NCBI GenBank assembly: GCA_903901335.1
Contig: CAIUQR010000026.1
Span: forward strand, 1-34,320
DNA from: an uncultured delta proteobacterium
GTDB lineage: Bacteria; Desulfobacterota; Desulfobulbia; Desulfobulbales; Desulfocapsaceae
Direction of reading: 5' to 3'
Length of the DNA: 34,320 nucleotides
Shown: positions 7,442 to 15,652 of the stretch, in pieces
How positions within the stretch are numbered: the stretch's first letter is position 1
Layout: each line of letters opens with the position of its first letter
The notes under the pieces: generated by a model
Told to the model about the DNA's origin: nothing
Database searches by the model: none
What the model saw: only the letters and a program-made list of their open reading frames with translations
Translations under genes and position numbers: made by a program

Positions 7442-8364
7442 TCTTCATCTCCTGTTTCTGATATCAAATGCCGCAACCACACCAACGTCAACTACCTTGT
7501 CCTCCACTTCATTCTGGAATACAGATAAACAGATACTGCATAAGCATTTTCATTCAATGGAAATTTCAGAACCCGATAAATCAGTCAGTCGCGCAATCCA
7601 CCACTCATACCACAAACTGATTAGAAGAATAGTACAGAAAGTATGGTGACAAATTCAAGATATATCGACCATTCCTATTTATTTTCCCATAACAAAAACG
7701 TAACTAAAGCTCAAGCAGCAATTCAAAAATCATCTGCCTTTTCAAATGATTTGGATTCCAAACAACCCTTTACACCGGAATCTTCTCTGACAGACTCTTC
7801 CAATCCTGTTCTTTTTCACCACCCTCAACTGATGCGGAAAATGGATCAATCGCCAAGGGAAACGAAGATATTTTTCCTTATATTATCAATATTCTACAAA
7901 TTCTGATAGGTATTTGCAAGGCCTAAGGCCTCATTTTCAAACATGTCTTTCAATTATTTTAATTTAATTTCTAATATCAGATACATAACAATTTCTGAAA
8001 AAATTTATTCAAAGTTTGCAACTGAAGAAACTGGCAAAAAGCCAAGACTTTTTTGCCACTTCTCAAATTATTTTTCCTGCTAGCAGTCGTTCTTTCCACC
8101 AGGACCATGCTGGTCCTGACAACCTTCAAAGAAACCTCCCGCATCCCCATCCGTCAGACCCTCACAACTGGCTGACAGCGACGGAGCCCGGTTGAACTGA
8201 TCCACCGGGCTGAAAGCGAGTCGGATTATTTTGCCACCCGGAAATTTGATCCGGAAATTCTTCGCTTCCAGAAATCATTGCAAGGCGGGCTTGACTGCAG
8301 GCAGGAGACCCAGTATGTTTCTCCAACGAAAATTATGGGAATAATTCATATTGGCAGGTAATCA
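7442..8364. other. 923-bp region without a convincing gene
   Basis: The left part (to about 8060) is AT-rich and holds only weak frames; a plus-strand frame of 87 codons at 7643-7906 has no ribosome site or family resemblance. It should contain the promoter of the minus-strand signalling cluster, but I see no clear -35/-10 or sigma-54 site. The right part (8080-8361) is GC-richer. It holds two overlapping open frames on opposite strands, neither with a proper start, and may be the remnant of a lost gene. Confidence 0.6.
8032..8058. terminator. Inverted repeat with A/T-rich arms
   Basis: TGGCAAAAA (8032-8040) pairs with TTTTTGCCA (8050-8058). The T-rich 3' arm on either strand makes it terminator-like. 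It marks the border between the AT-rich and the GC-richer halves of this gap. Confidence 0.35.
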
Positions 8365-9825
8365 ATGACCATGGATATCGAAGTCTTTCTGGAAACAGTA
8401 GCTCGCGAGGTTGAGGGCAAAAAAGTGCCGATTGTTGATCTGATCGCCGTCCAGACCAACGATCCCTTCAAGGTCCTTGTCGCCACAATCCTTTCCGCCC
8501 GAACCAAGGACGAGACGACCGCTGCGGCGTCAACACGGCTCTTTGCAGCCGCACCGGACCTGGCGGCCCTTGCCGCCCTTTCCGAAGAAAAGATTGCTAA
8601 TCTTATCTATCCGGTCGGTTTTTATAAGAATAAAGCAGGCTACCTGGCCCGTCTGCCGGAGGCCTTGGCGCAATTCAACAACACAGTCCCCGGCACAATC
8701 GAGCACCTGCTTACCTTGCCGGGGGTCGGCCGCAAGACGGCCAATCTGGTGGTGGCCGTAGCCTTTCAAAAGCCTGCAATCTGTGTCGACACCCATGTCC
8801 ACCGGATCATGAACATCTGGGAGTATGTGACCACCAGCACCCCCCTCGAAACGGAAATGGCATTGAGAGAAAAGCTGCCTCTAAAGCACTGGCTTACCGT
8901 CAACTCCCTGCTGGTCGCCTTCGGCCAGTCCATCTGCCGCCCCGTCAGCCCTCATTGTGATGCATGTTCGCTCCACAAAGACTGCCCGCAGAAAGGAGTC
9001 AGACCTCGTCGCATCCCCGGCACTCCCCAGCACACGAATAATACGGATAATACTATGAAAAGATTCGCCTCCTGGAATGTAAACGGCATCAGGGCCGTGG
9101 AAAAAAAAGGATTCGTCACTCTCCTGAAGGATCTCAACGCCGATATCATTGCCATTCAAGAAACCAAAGCTCAGGAGGACCAGCTCTCCGCTGAATTGAA
9201 AAACATCGATGGTTTTGCATCCTTCTGGCACAGTGCTGAGAGGAAAGGCTATTCGGGAGTCGCAATCTATTCCCGTCTTCAGCCGATACGCGTGCTGGAA
9301 GGACTTGGCGAGCCGGAATTCGATTGCGAAGGCCGGGTCCTGACCCTTGAGTTTCCATCGTTCTTCTTTGTGACCGCCTACTTCCCGAACAGCGCCGACG
9401 GCCTGAAACGACTGGACTTCAAACTCCGGTTCAATCAGAAATTCCTGCAATTTGCCCAGGACCTGGCAAGACGGAAATGTGTCGTTATCTGCGGTGATTA
9501 CAATGTTGCTCATAAAGAAATCGATCTGAAAAATCCCGCTAAAAATACCACGAACCCGGGGTTCACACCTGAAGAAAGGCACTGGATGGACACCTTTATC
9601 GAATCAGGATTTACTGATACCTTCCGGATATTCAATCAGGAACCCGGCCAGTATACCTGGTGGAGTTATCGCTATAATGCCAGAGCCAAGGATATCGGCT
9701 GGCGCATAGACTACTTCTGTGTGGACAAAAATCACGCGCAGCACGTCCACAAGGCTGAGATACTGAAAAATATCATGGGATCCGATCACTGTCCGGTACA
9801 GATTGACTTCCGGATCGACGATTGA
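8365..9825 (+). CDS. Fused endonuclease III - exonuclease III (Nth-XthA) repair enzyme
   Basis: One frame of 486 codons encodes two base-excision-repair enzymes. Residues 1-210 are endonuclease III: the HhH motif LPGVGRKTAN with catalytic K124, D142 in VDTHVHR (18 residues later, as in E. coli), and a complete 4Fe-4S loop C191-x6-C198-x2-C201-x5-C207. Residues 231-486 are exonuclease III (AP endonuclease): E266 in QETKAQ, D378 and N380 in GDYNVAH, and D474-H475 in GSDHCP. The linker (about 210-230) is Thr/Asn/Pro-rich. M231 at 9055 could in principle start a separate XthA, but no Shine-Dalgarno precedes it and no stop separates the parts. The predicted activities are glycosylase/AP lyase plus AP endonuclease and 3'-end cleaning in one chain. 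Confidence 0.92.
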   Translation: MTMDIEVFLETVAREVEGKKVPIVDLIAVQTNDPFKVLVATILSARTKDETTAAASTRLFAAAPDLAALAALSEEKIANLIYPVGFYKNKAGYLARLPEALAQFNNTVPGTIEHLLTLPGVGRKTANLVVAVAFQKPAICVDTHVHRIMNIWEYVTTSTPLETEMALREKLPLKHWLTVNSLLVAFGQSICRPVSPHCDACSLHKDCPQKGVRPRRIPGTPQHTNNTDNTMKRFASWNVNGIRAVEKKGFVTLLKDLNADIIAIQETKAQEDQLSAELKNIDGFASFWHSAERKGYSGVAIYSRLQPIRVLEGLGEPEFDCEGRVLTLEFPSFFFVTAYFPNSADGLKRLDFKLRFNQKFLQFAQDLARRKCVVICGDYNVAHKEIDLKNPAKNTTNPGFTPEERHWMDTFIESGFTDTFRIFNQEPGQYTWWSYRYNARAKDIGWRIDYFCVDKNHAQHVHKAEILKNIMGSDHCPVQIDFRIDD

Positions 9826-9906
9826 GTCTGACCACCTATGCCGATCCGGAATCCAGACTGAAATATCAAGCCGCTCGCCCCTCTCATCATCAACTCAAGG
9901 AGAATC

Positions 9907-10239
9907 ATGGAGACCTACTACAATCCGACGGATCTGGAAAAATTTGGAGAAATAGGCAAAGAAGCACCCGAGATGGCGAAAAAGTTTTTTGACTATTATG
10001 CCTCGGTTTTTGCCGAAGGAGAACTGACCGAACGCGAAAAGGCCCTGATAGCCTTGGCGGTTGCCCATGCCGTTCAATGCCCGTACTGCATCGATGCCTA
10101 CACCTCCTCCTGCCTGGAGAAGGGCTCAAATCAGGCCGAGATGACCGAGGCGGTCCATGTTGCCTGTGCTATCCGTGGCGGCGCCTCCCTTGTCCATGGC
10201 GTGCAGATGATGAATACCTGCAAAAAAGTATCCATGTAA
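9907..10239 (+). CDS. AhpD-like protein of the arsenosugar (ArsS) locus
   Basis: This 110-residue protein belongs to the carboxymuconolactone decarboxylase/AhpD fold, with the redox motif C58-P-Y-C61 inside HAVQCPYCIDAY. Its close resemblance is to the small peroxidase-like protein that accompanies the radical SAM protein ArsS in arsenosugar loci. That protein is directly next door here (47 bp downstream, same strand), which supports the call. AAGGAG lies six bases before the ATG. Its biochemical role is not established; a thiol redox partner for ArsS or its product is a guess. It is cytoplasmic, with no signal peptide. Confidence 0.85.
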   Translation: METYYNPTDLEKFGEIGKEAPEMAKKFFDYYASVFAEGELTEREKALIALAVAHAVQCPYCIDAYTSSCLEKGSNQAEMTEAVHVACAIRGGASLVHGVQMMNTCKKVSM

Positions 10240-10285
10240 CTGATGTTAATCTGAATATATCGATATCAACATCACAGGAATTCCC

Positions 10286-11239
10286 ATGGTGATGAAATTT
10301 CAAAAAACGCTCTCCGGGCATCAGCTCCTGTTGCAGCGAGGCGACACGAACACCCTGCAGATTAATGTCGGTCGTCTCTGCAATCTTGCCTGCCGTCACT
10401 GCCATGTCGATGCCGGTCCGGGACGGTCCGAGGTCATGGACCGGACAACCATGTCTGATGTAATTGATTTCGCCGGGAGATGCAGGTTTCAGATGGCCGA
10501 TATCACCGGTGGCGCGCCGGAACTGGTACCGGACCTTGCATATCTGTTACAGGAACTCCGTCCGCTTGTTGACAAACTCATCCTCCGCACGAACCTGGTT
10601 CTCCTTCTCCAGAACAGATATGCCCCGCTTCTGGACCTGTGCAAAGAGCTGGGAGTTGCCATTACCGCCTCCTTCCCCTCCACCAATGCCAACCAGGCAG
10701 ACTCCCAGCGCGGCGAAGGGGTCTGGCAGGACAGCATTGCAATGCTCAATCATCTCAATGCCATCGGCTATGGACTGCCTGGCAGCCGCCTTGAACTGAA
10801 TCTGGTCGCCAACCCGACCGGGGCCTTCATGCCGGTTGCACAATGCCAGGCAGAAAAGAAATTCAGGACGGATCTGGCACGGAAGTGGGGAATCCAGTTC
10901 ACCAATCTCTTCACCTTCGCCAATGTCCCCCTTGGCCGTTTCTACCGCTGGCTGGAGCAGAGCGGTAATCTGACCCATTACATGGACAGACTTGCCGCCG
11001 GCTTCAACCCGGCTACCATCAACGGCCTCATGTGCCGGTCCCTGATCAGTATCTCCTGGGACGGCACCCTTTATGACTGCGACTTTAACCAAGCCGCAGA
11101 CCTTCCGTATACAGGCGAGAAAATACATGTCACTTCGGTTGCAGATCTTCCTACAGGAACACCAATAGCAACAGATGACCACTGTTACGCCTGCACGGCC
11201 GGCGCCGGTTTTACCTGAGGCGGATCCATTTCCTCCTAG
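10286..11239 (+). CDS. arsS: Arsenosugar biosynthesis radical SAM selenoprotein ArsS (TGA at 11216 read as Sec)
   Basis: This is a radical SAM enzyme with C32-x3-C36-x2-C39 in CNLACRHC. In the arsenosugar pathway ArsS is proposed to make a dimethylarsinoyl-5'-deoxyadenosine-type product. Conventional reading stops at the TGA 11216-11218, right after HCYACTAGAGFT. Known ArsS proteins continue there as ...TAGAGSS followed by Cys or Sec and Gly-Gly. Here the codons after TGA give GGSISS and then a TAG (11237-11239), so TGA falls exactly at the Cys/Sec position. I therefore annotate a 317-residue selenoprotein with U311. The start at 10286 has AGGAA upstream; an in-frame ATG at 10292 is an alternative. 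No ArsM methyltransferase is nearby. Sec insertion needs selA-D and tRNA-Sec, which are not in the window. Confidence 0.85.
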
Positions 11240-11248
11240 TTCGGGAGA
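11216..11248 (+). promoter_or_regulatory. Candidate bacterial SECIS element of arsS
   Basis: After the TGA, CTCC (11233-11236) pairs with GGAG (11244-11247), leaving the loop TAGTTCG (11237-11243). The loop contains G-U and starts 19 nt after the TGA. Bacterial SECIS hairpins recognised by SelB lie at this distance and carry a G-U in the apical loop. The stem is only four clean pairs, so the call leans on the Sec argument for ArsS. Confidence 0.5.
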
Positions 11249-11335
11249 CTCAGCCCAGGCCATCGTTTTAATCCATTTTTTTTCGACCGGATATATTCTC
11301 CCCCAAAATATCGGCACCATTTTTCTCCTTTCAGC

Positions 11336-11363
11336 TAAACTTTTCCGACCAATCTGACGAAAA
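11336..11363 (+). promoter_or_regulatory. Candidate sigma-28 (FliA) promoter of the first flagellin
   Basis: TAAA (11336-11339) and GACGAAAA (11356-11363) are separated by 16 bp. Against the sigma-28 consensus TAAA-N15-GCCGATAA the -10 matches 6 of 8. The spacing equals that of the much clearer site before the second flagellin. The leader to the ATG would be about 90 nt. Confidence 0.5.
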
Positions 11364-11456
11364 GTGTGACAACTGCGAGGATCACCCAAGAGACATCACG
11401 TTTGTGAAAAATGAAAAAAACGACGCCGAAGCACCCCTTCAAGGAGGATATTAACA

Positions 11457-12947
11457 ATGGCACTTACAATCAACACAAACGTAGCATCACTGAACGCCCA
11501 AAGAAATCTAAGTAAATCACAGAGCGACCTGTCCCGCTCCATGCAGCGCCTCTCTTCAGGTCTGCGAATCAACTCAGCTAAAGACGATGCTGCCGGTCTA
11601 TCCATTTCGGACCGCATGACATCCCAGATTCGTGGTCTGAATCAGGCGGCACGTAACTCAAATGATGGAATTTCGCTTGCCCAAACGGCTGAGGGTGCAT
11701 TGCAGGAAACCACCAATATCCTTCAGCGTATGCGTGAACTGGCCGTACAATCAGCCAATGACACCAACAGCGCTTCGGACCGAAGCTCCCTGCAAGCTGA
11801 AGTGAATCAGCTGAAGAATGAAATGACTCGTATTGCCAATACGACGTCATTCAACGGCAAAATTCTGCTCGACGGCAGCATGACCACGGCTCAGTTCCAG
11901 GTCGGTGCCAATGCCAATCAAACTATTGCATTCGGAATCAGCTCCGCAAAGGCAACAGACCTCGGCAATCACTCGGTAGCCTCAAATAATGCCACTGCCG
12001 GCTTCGGTATTGAAGTTGCTACCACTGCAGCAGCAACAACTGCTGCCAACAACGTGGTTGGACAAACACTGACCATAGTCGGTGAAAAAACCGCAAACGC
12101 AACGTTCAATACAGGAGATAGCGCTGCCGTTATCGCTACTTCGGTCAATGCTCAATCCATTACTACTGGGGTGACCGCCACTGCCAGGACGACAGCGACA
12201 TTAGATACCCTGAGCACTGCCGGTTCACTGAACTTCTCACTGCAAGGGATAAACGCCATCCCTGTCAATATCGGCGCGACAGTGGCAGCTACCACCGACC
12301 TTACAGAGATCAGCAAGGCCATTAATGACCAAAGTGGCACTACCGGCATCACAGCCAGTATTGCAAATAACCAGATAACCTTAACCCAGGCAGAAGGTTA
12401 CGACATTAAGATCAGTAATTTTCTGGCAACCGGTGCTGCAACCATTCATGTGACGGGCAGCGAGGCTGGTACCCAAACCATAGGTGCAACTACCTCCAGT
12501 GACTCCACCACAGTCGGTGGCGAAGTTACATTCGATTCCAATTCCGCTTTCAATATCAGCAGCACATTAGGTGCCGCCGCAGGTTCCTTGTTCAATTCAC
12601 TTGCTGCCACAGCCAATACAAGCAACCTGGCCTCCATTAACGCGGTAGACATCACATCAGTTATGGGTGCTAATAACGCCATCAAATCGATCGATGGTGC
12701 CCTTGCCACTATAGACAATATGCGCGGTGATCTTGGTGCCGTTCAGAACCGCTTTGAATCCACCATCGCAAATCTATCAAACGTTTCCGAGAATCTATCC
12801 GCCGCTCGCAGTCGGATCCTGGATGCCGACATTGCCCAAGAAACCTCGGCAATGACCAAGAGCAATATCCTGCAGCAAGCCGGCGTAGCGATCCTCGCTC
12901 AAGCTAATCAAACTCCGCAACTAGCTCTGAAGTTGCTGCAAGGATAA
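11457..12947 (+). CDS. fliC: Flagellin, copy 1
   Basis: This 496-residue flagellin has the conserved N-terminal D0/D1 ([17 protein letters not shown] and [18 protein letters not shown]) and the C-terminal D1/D0 ([20 protein letters not shown], ending LALKLLQG). The central part, about residues 165-400, is very rich in Ser, Thr and Ala and is the likely surface domain and glycan acceptor. It polymerises into the filament after export by the flagellar type III system. AAGGAGGA precedes the ATG. It is closely similar to the second flagellin, from which it is separated by the glycosylation operon on the opposite strand. A strong terminator hairpin follows. It carries its own weak sigma-28-like promoter. 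Confidence 0.97.
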   Translation: MALTINTNVASLNAQRNLSKSQSDLSRSMQRLSSGLRINSAKDDAAGLSISDRMTSQIRGLNQAARNSNDGISLAQTAEGALQETTNILQRMRELAVQSANDTNSASDRSSLQAEVNQLKNEMTRIANTTSFNGKILLDGSMTTAQFQVGANANQTIAFGISSAKATDLGNHSVASNNATAGFGIEVATTAAATTAANNVVGQTLTIVGEKTANATFNTGDSAAVIATSVNAQSITTGVTATARTTATLDTLSTAGSLNFSLQGINAIPVNIGATVAATTDLTEISKAINDQSGTTGITASIANNQITLTQAEGYDIKISNFLATGAATIHVTGSEAGTQTIGATTSSDSTTVGGEVTFDSNSAFNISSTLGAAAGSLFNSLAATANTSNLASINAVDITSVMGANNAIKSIDGALATIDNMRGDLGAVQNRFESTIANLSNVSENLSAARSRILDADIAQETSAMTKSNILQQAGVAILAQANQTPQLALKLLQG

Positions 12948-12948
12948 A

Positions 12949-12970
12949 TTCACATTAAAATTTATGTGAA
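12949..12970. terminator. Small hairpin directly after flagellin 1
   Basis: TTCACAT (12949-12955) pairs with ATGTGAA (12964-12970) around an 8-nt AT-rich loop. It immediately precedes the larger terminator and may help protect or end the flagellin mRNA. Confidence 0.35.
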
Positions 12971-12973
12971 CAA

Positions 12974-13019
12974 AAAAATGGGAAGCACAGTGATTTCGAT
13001 CGCTGTGCTTCCCATTTTT
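12974..13019. terminator. Strong bidirectional terminator with TTCG tetraloop
   Basis: The arms 12974-12994 and 12999-13019 form a 21-bp stem with a single T-G wobble, closed by the tetraloop TTCG (12995-12998). The outer arms are AAAAATGGG and CCCATTTTT, so both strands have a U-run at the 3' end. It serves flagellin 1 (plus) and the convergent acetyltransferase gene; the stop codon of the latter lies inside the 3' arm. Confidence 0.92.
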
Positions 13020-13668
13020 AGTGACGAAAAAACTCATCCTTTTCCATCTTCCTTGGCTTAAAAACCAATTCTCCTGCTTCTCCTTGAAACACCAAGCAGT
13101 TCCCCGGCGTCGCCCGATTAATAACACTCACTCCTTGAGAAATCACCGAACCATCTCCGATATGGCTTTCACCAATAATGGCCGTGTTGGGATACATTAT
13201 GGTACCTTCGCCAATAACCGGCGCAATCCCATAGTTCTTTCCAATTGTGGAATTCTGGTAGAGAACGAGATAATTGCCATACGTCGCCTTGGCGAGAACA
13301 ATGCCCACAGAATGGCCGATAAAAAAAATCTCCGGCAGTGAAATTTCAAAAAAACAATCGATTCCATTCAATGCCTTGTTGAGAAAAAACAGCTTCGCAC
13401 AAAGTCTCTGCTCACCGTTACTGCGCCAGAGTGTATTAGCCAGAAAATAAAGAAACATAGCGTATTGTGATGAATGCAGATAATCGAACTCACCCGGGCG
13501 CCACATCTTTACCGCATTAATACAGTTTTCAAGACGGGCAAGCGCTTCATTCAGGCAGGCGTCAAGAGACTGTTTTATACCCGTCTGACCATCAGGAAAG
13601 AATCTTTCCAGCTGATACGTTATATAATTCAACATGTCTTCGCGGCTGGAGTTGAGTAGTTTTAACAT
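13018..13668 (-). CDS. Hexapeptide-repeat acetyltransferase (serine acetyltransferase-like)
   Basis: This 216-residue protein has a helical N-terminal half and a left-handed beta-helix C-terminal half. The repeats are visible in IGKNYGIAPVIGEGTIMYPN, then IIGESHIGDGSVISQGVSVI. This resembles serine O-acetyltransferases (CysE type), with a possible catalytic His in the beta-helix (IGHSVGIVL). Because it ends a sugar-nucleotide operon, acetylation of a sugar hydroxyl or amino group is more likely than cysteine synthesis. The start overlaps the end of the epimerase gene by 7 bp, so translation is coupled. It is the last gene of the minus-strand island and runs into the terminator at 12974-13019. 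Confidence 0.75.
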   Translation of the reverse strand: MLKLLNSSREDMLNYITYQLERFFPDGQTGIKQSLDACLNEALARLENCINAVKMWRPGEFDYLHSSQYAMFLYFLANTLWRSNGEQRLCAKLFFLNKALNGIDCFFEISLPEIFFIGHSVGIVLAKATYGNYLVLYQNSTIGKNYGIAPVIGEGTIMYPNTAIIGESHIGDGSVISQGVSVINRATPGNCLVFQGEAGELVFKPRKMEKDEFFRH

Positions 13669-14489
13669 TCTTTATTCTCCTTAATGATCGAGAAAACTTT
13701 CTTGAGTACCGATGAAGGGCGCCAGCCAAATTCCTCCTGGATTTTTTGTATACTGACCGTGGAAAGGGGAGCGGAAATGTCGTTACGCAATGGAATGATT
13801 CTGTGGCCGCTCGCCTCCGAAAGGGCGGTAAAAAGGTCGTCGTTGCGGATGTTCTCGCCGCTCGCCACATTGTAAATACAGTTTTTTCCCTTAACGGCGA
13901 TCATAATCAAGGCATCTAACACGTCCTGCAGGTGGATATAATCTCTGGAAAAAGCTGGAGAGGAATCAACCTCCAGGGACGAGGAGCGACATTCAATAAT
14001 CTGCCGCAGCAATTCTGGCAGAAAGCCTTCTTTATCGGTATGATCATTAAACACGCAGGAAAGGCGGGCGACACGAGCCCGTTTCCTGCCTGCCACAAAG
14101 CAGAGCGACTCCCCCAGCGCCTTGGAAAGGTCGTAAATATGCCTTGGGTTGGTAGGATTTAGACTTAGAGAGAGTTCTTCAGTTCCAACCTCGCCCGACT
14201 GGCTGTCATAGAGGCGGGTCGAGGAGAGGTAGACCAGAGATTCAAAACGTTCGAGCTGAAGAATTTTGCTTAAAAGTGTAACGTGCGCTTCGACGGTATC
14301 GAAGGGACGGTGGATATAGTCGGCAGTCAGGCCAGCACAGTAAAATACATGGCCCATGGTCTCCCGACTATTAAAAGTTTCTCTCCGGTCGGGTACATGA
14401 CACTCCCATCCAATGGAATGGAGTCTGGCGGCAAGATGACTGCCGATAAATCCTTTTCCTCCGAAAATGGTGGCCTTTGGTCTCCGCAT
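13662..14489 (-). CDS. NAD-dependent sugar epimerase/reductase (SDR family)
   Basis: This 275-residue extended SDR protein has the nucleotide-binding motif FGGKGFIGSHLAARL at the N-terminus, a YLSSTRLYD strand with the catalytic Ser/Thr region and Y-x3-K in IYDLSKALGE. C-terminal RDYIHLQDVLDALI and the YNVASGENI motif are typical of NDP-sugar epimerases and 4-ketoreductases. In this operon the most economical role is reduction of the 4-keto group of the C-methylated CDP-sugar, but that is an inference. The frame is open to a TTG at 14513 overlapping the FkbM gene; I chose the ATG at 14489, which fits the Rossmann start. The Shine-Dalgarno is weak at both. Confidence 0.8.
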   Translation of the reverse strand: MRRPKATIFGGKGFIGSHLAARLHSIGWECHVPDRRETFNSRETMGHVFYCAGLTADYIHRPFDTVEAHVTLLSKILQLERFESLVYLSSTRLYDSQSGEVGTEELSLSLNPTNPRHIYDLSKALGESLCFVAGRKRARVARLSCVFNDHTDKEGFLPELLRQIIECRSSSLEVDSSPAFSRDYIHLQDVLDALIMIAVKGKNCIYNVASGENIRNDDLFTALSEASGHRIIPLRNDISAPLSTVSIQKIQEEFGWRPSSVLKKVFSIIKENKEC

Positions 14490-14509
14490 ATTTTTTTCTT
14501 CAACAAGAA

Positions 14510-15580
14510 TCAAAAACCGTCAGTGGGATGATGAAGGGTTGGATCTTTGTGAAGGAGTAGTTTAGGGCTAACATTCTCCACGATCCTATACATGTTATTG
14601 ATAAAAATCGCTGAATCTTGCACAGCTACCATATTAAATCCATGTGGTGGTCCCTGAAGATATACCTTATCGACAGGTATCAACTCAACAGGCTTTCCCA
14701 CCATCTCGAAATGTGAATTGAAATCTCGTATGGCAAAAACACTGTATCCCGAATCAATGAGTAGTTTGCAGAGTTCTGTGTTTTCCAGGCCGGAAGACCA
14801 GTCCACATAGTCTCTGTGCACCTCGAAGACAATATGCGGTTTAAATCGCGCAATCGTTTTTGATGCACCTTGTAATGCTCCAAATTCAGCGCCTTCGATA
14901 TCAAGCTGGATCAGACCGACCTTCAAGCCTAATTGCTTTTGATAATCATCAATGGTAACTGTTTTAAAACAATCTTCTTCAGCATCTGCTCTCACTGCAC
15001 TGGCAAATGAATCAAAACCGGCAAGTTTCATACGAATATCGCTTTTAGCCCATAATCCAAGAGTATTAATTCGGACATTCTTAAGTTCGTTCATCCTGAA
15101 ATTTTCTTTCAACATCTTGGCTTGATCGAGGTTTGGTTCAAAACAGTGGATGCATTTCCCCGATATATTGATATTTTTTGCGATAAGAACAGCCTGGTCG
15201 CCAAAATAGGCCCCACCTACGATAACATCCCCATTAATGTCTGAGGTTAATCCAAGCAGTAATTTCGTCGTTTGCGGTTCCCATACATGAGATGGATGTT
15301 CATCTGCAGACATTAAGAAGTCTCTAGCAATTTTTGTCCGGAATAGAAATTTAAACCGGGCTCCATCGGACAGTGATTTCTCATATATATCTTGTTCGTC
15401 ATGCAGGGCATCAACAATGGGTCCGGTGATTTCATCACGTACGGATCCTTCAATTTCAAGAAATGCTTCAGAATTCTTAAGGAAATCTACAAGTTGTCTG
15501 CGGAGAGATACGTTTCGCCCCAGCAAATACAAGGCTTTTTGAAGACGTTTTCCATCGAGGTCGCGAGGATCAATAACCAT
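14510..15580 (-). CDS. FkbM-family methyltransferase
   Basis: This 356-residue protein carries the FkbM signature in its middle: VGLIQLDIEGAEFGALQGA (about residue 216) followed by FKPHIVFEVH, with a glycine-rich strand DVIVGGAYFGDQAVLIA (about residue 117) corresponding to SAM motif I. FkbM proteins are SAM-dependent O-methyltransferases, common in glycan and natural-product clusters. In this island it probably methylates a sugar hydroxyl. Its N-terminal 100 residues are not typical of the core domain and may be for substrate selection. It lies 72 bp after the C-methyltransferase gene, the largest internal gap in the operon. Confidence 0.85.
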   Translation of the reverse strand: MVIDPRDLDGKRLQKALYLLGRNVSLRRQLVDFLKNSEAFLEIEGSVRDEITGPIVDALHDEQDIYEKSLSDGARFKFLFRTKIARDFLMSADEHPSHVWEPQTTKLLLGLTSDINGDVIVGGAYFGDQAVLIAKNINISGKCIHCFEPNLDQAKMLKENFRMNELKNVRINTLGLWAKSDIRMKLAGFDSFASAVRADAEEDCFKTVTIDDYQKQLGLKVGLIQLDIEGAEFGALQGASKTIARFKPHIVFEVHRDYVDWSSGLENTELCKLLIDSGYSVFAIRDFNSHFEMVGKPVELIPVDKVYLQGPPHGFNMVAVQDSAIFINNMYRIVENVSPKLLLHKDPTLHHPTDGF

Positions 15581-15652
15581 TTATTCACCTTTTTAATTCG
15601 TTAGACTTTTTATTTAGAATAGCCGCACGTTTATTCCAATCCAGACAAGCCT

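Noticed and set aside
7643..7906. Plus-strand frame of 87 codons in the 923-bp gap
   Set aside because: No Shine-Dalgarno, AT-rich low-complexity product, and no family resemblance.
9055..9825. Separate xthA gene starting at the internal ATG 9055
   Set aside because: No stop codon between it and nth and no ribosome site before the ATG; the single fused frame is the simpler reading.
11404..11454. 16-codon GTG frame just before flagellin 1 as a leader peptide
   Set aside because: No ribosome site before the GTG, and it ends at the flagellin ribosome site by chance of the AAGGAGGATATTAA sequence.
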